Positions 14,174 through 15,185 of a stretch of DNA of 15,185 nucleotides are shown one piece after another (position 1 is the first letter of the stretch; each line of letters begins with the position of its first letter). This DNA is from JBBKWG01 sp037968835 (GTDB lineage Bacteria; Pseudomonadota; Alphaproteobacteria; Rhodobacterales; Rhodobacteraceae). The translations under genes were made by a program, and so were the position numbers. Below the pieces are notes generated by a model. It saw only the letters and a program-made list of their open reading frames with translations. It was not told the origin of the DNA and ran no database searches. The DNA lies in the NCBI GenBank assembly GCA_037968835.1, contig JBBKWG010000255.1:1-15185 (forward strand), given 5' to 3'.

Positions 14174-15057
14174 CGAAACCACATATCGGATTTATCGGGC
14201 TTGGACTGATGGGCGCGGCGATGGTCGAACGGCTTCAGGCGAAGGGTTATGCGCTGACGGTTCTGGGCCACCGCGACCGGAAGGGACTTGAGGCCGCCAT
14301 TGCGCGCGGGGCGAATGAGGCCGGAACGGCGAAGGAACTGGCCGAGGCGTCCGATATCATCATGCTGTGCATGGGCACGTCCGATCATGTTGAAAGCCGG
14401 ATGCGCGGCGCGGACGGGGTGATTGCGGGATTGTCGGACGGCGACGTGGTGATCGACTTCGGCACATCGCTGCCGGGTTCGACCAAGGCGCTTGGCGACG
14501 ATGTTGCGGCGGCTGGCGGCGTGATGCTGGATGCACCGCTTGGACGGACGCCAAGCCACGCACGCGACGGTCTTCTCAACATCATGGGAGCGGGCGACAA
14601 GGAAACCTTCGAGCGAGTGCGTCCGGTTCTGGAGGATCTGGGCGAGAACATCTTCCACCTCGGGGCTCTGGGGGCTGGGCATACGCTGAAGCTGATCAAC
14701 AACTTCTTCGCCATGACGACTGCCAATTCGATGGCCGAAGCGTTCGCGATGGCGGACCTTGCCGGGGTGCCGCGCCGCGATCTTTATGACGTGATGGCGG
14801 CGGGACCGCTGCGCTCGGGAATGATGGATTTCGTCGCGGCCTATGCGCTGGAGGGCGATGCCGAAAAACTGGCGTTCACGGTCAGGAACGCGGCAAAGGA
14901 CGTCGGGTATTATGCCACGATGGCCGAGGGACTGGGCGCGACGTCGGTGATGTCGGCCTGCGCGAAAAAGGCGCTTGGCGACGCGCTCGAGAGCGGCGAC
15001 GGTGATCTTCTGGTGCCGCAAATGGTCGACGTCTTCGTCAAGCGCTTCGGAGCCTGA
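14170..15057 (+). CDS. Beta-hydroxyacid dehydrogenase (3-hydroxyisobutyrate dehydrogenase family), YihU-like subgroup
   Basis: A 295-residue NAD(P)-dependent dehydrogenase. HIGFIGLGLMGAAM (5-18) is the cofactor site, DFGTSLPG (96-103) the strand-loop motif, GAGHTLKLINNFF (168-180) holds the catalytic K174, and NAAKDVGYYATMAE is the fourth conserved block. The substrate loop reads DAPLGRTPSHARDG (121-134) instead of the common DAPVSGG. A GRT-x-x-A version is known from YihU, the 3-sulfolactaldehyde reductase of E. coli, and relatives acting on short hydroxy acids or semialdehydes. That similarity is from memory and does not fix the substrate. The start is GTG 14170, overlapping the flavoenzyme stop, with AAAGGA 8 bp upstream. 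It may oxidise or reduce the short C3-C4 product of the upper pathway. Confidence 0.9.
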   Translation: MTKPHIGFIGLGLMGAAMVERLQAKGYALTVLGHRDRKGLEAAIARGANEAGTAKELAEASDIIMLCMGTSDHVESRMRGADGVIAGLSDGDVVIDFGTSLPGSTKALGDDVAAAGGVMLDAPLGRTPSHARDGLLNIMGAGDKETFERVRPVLEDLGENIFHLGALGAGHTLKLINNFFAMTTANSMAEAFAMADLAGVPRRDLYDVMAAGPLRSGMMDFVAAYALEGDAEKLAFTVRNAAKDVGYYATMAEGLGATSVMSACAKKALGDALESGDGDLLVPQMVDVFVKRFGA

Positions 15058-15063
15058 TCCAAC

Positions 15064-15185
15064 GTGGCTGCGTCGTTCGTTGAATCCCGACAGGACCGTG
15101 CAGGTCTTGGTATCGTTCTGATGCTATTGGCGTGGCTTTGCTTCAGCGTGGTCGACACCACCGTGAAATGGTTCGTCCTTCTGGG
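15064..15185 (+). CDS. DMT/EamA-family membrane transporter, N-terminal start only (cut by window edge)
   Basis: A frame opens at GTG 15064, 6 bp after the preceding stop, and runs to the right edge for 40 codons. After a short polar start (ESRQDRAG) it shows one hydrophobic segment, GIVLMLLAWLCFSVVDTTVK and on through WFVLL, which is the pattern of the first helix of EamA/DMT drug/metabolite exporters (LLAW-x-x-FS-x-x-D). CGGAG at 15048-15052 may be its ribosome site. It is probably the last or next gene of the same unit and could export a metabolite, or be an unrelated neighbour. The call rests on about 40 residues. Confidence 0.65.
   Translation, partial: MAASFVESRQDRAGLGIVLMLLAWLCFSVVDTTVKWFVLL

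Noticed and set aside
13939..15021. Long minus-strand open frame opposite the flavoenzyme and dehydrogenase
   Set aside because: It is a shadow of high-GC coding sequence: its translation is rich in Arg/His with no recognisable domain, and the plus-strand genes have clear catalytic motifs.
1..15185. CRISPR arrays, tRNA/rRNA genes, transposases, phage or plasmid genes
   Set aside because: None seen on either strand; all long coding regions are accounted for by metabolic, transport and regulatory families.

Overview
The window looks like chromosomal DNA of a marine-type alphaproteobacterium, most probably Rhodobacterales (Roseobacter group). This rests on high GC, very tight gene packing, GTG starts that overlap the previous stop codon, and a TRAP transporter embedded in an oxidative sugar-acid catabolic cluster. 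That placement is an inference from gene content; there is no rRNA or other marker. I see no tRNA, insertion sequence, phage gene, CRISPR array or replication origin. No stretch over 300 bp lacks a gene.

Layout. (1) Positions 1-2140, minus strand: a short-chain dehydrogenase (SDR), a fumarylacetoacetate-hydrolase (FAH) family enzyme and a D-2-hydroxyacid dehydrogenase that is cut by the left edge. The order of transcription is SDR -> FAH -> 2-hydroxyacid dehydrogenase. (2) Positions 2141-2401: a divergent promoter region. (3) Positions 2402-4155, plus strand: a gluconate-5-dehydrogenase-like SDR and a DenD-type D-erythronate dehydrogenase. (4) Positions 4180-4818, minus strand: a GntR/FCD regulator, convergent with denD and divergent from the transporter. 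The AT-rich gap after it (4819-4995) carries a striking repeat/inverted-repeat array and a likely promoter. (5) Positions 4996-8635: TRAP transporter dctP, dctQ, dctM, with a strong hairpin between dctP and dctQ. (6) Positions 8649-15057, plus strand: PhyH-family Fe(II)/2-oxoglutarate dioxygenase, full-length UxaA/altronate-dehydratase-family enzyme, Gfo/Idh/MocA oxidoreductase, second PhyH dioxygenase, sarcosine-oxidase-like FAD enzyme, and a beta-hydroxyacid dehydrogenase. (7) From 15064 to the right edge: the beginning of a DMT/EamA membrane transporter.

How it may work together (inference). The TRAP system would import an organic acid, likely a sugar acid or a substituted one. The two dioxygenases, the sarcosine-oxidase-like flavoenzyme and the Gfo/Idh dehydrogenase look like an upper, substituent-removing or oxidising module. 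The UxaA-type dehydratase would give a 2-keto-3-deoxy acid. The SDR at 1397-2140 resembles 2-keto-3-deoxy-L-fuconate dehydrogenases and would oxidise it to a 2,4-diketo-3-deoxy acid. The FAH enzyme would hydrolyse that to pyruvate plus a small hydroxy acid. No sugar kinase or aldolase is present, so the window as seen encodes a non-phosphorylative, dehydrogenase/hydrolase type route. The GntR/FCD protein is the only regulator visible and probably senses an acid intermediate. The real substrate cannot be read from sequence alone.
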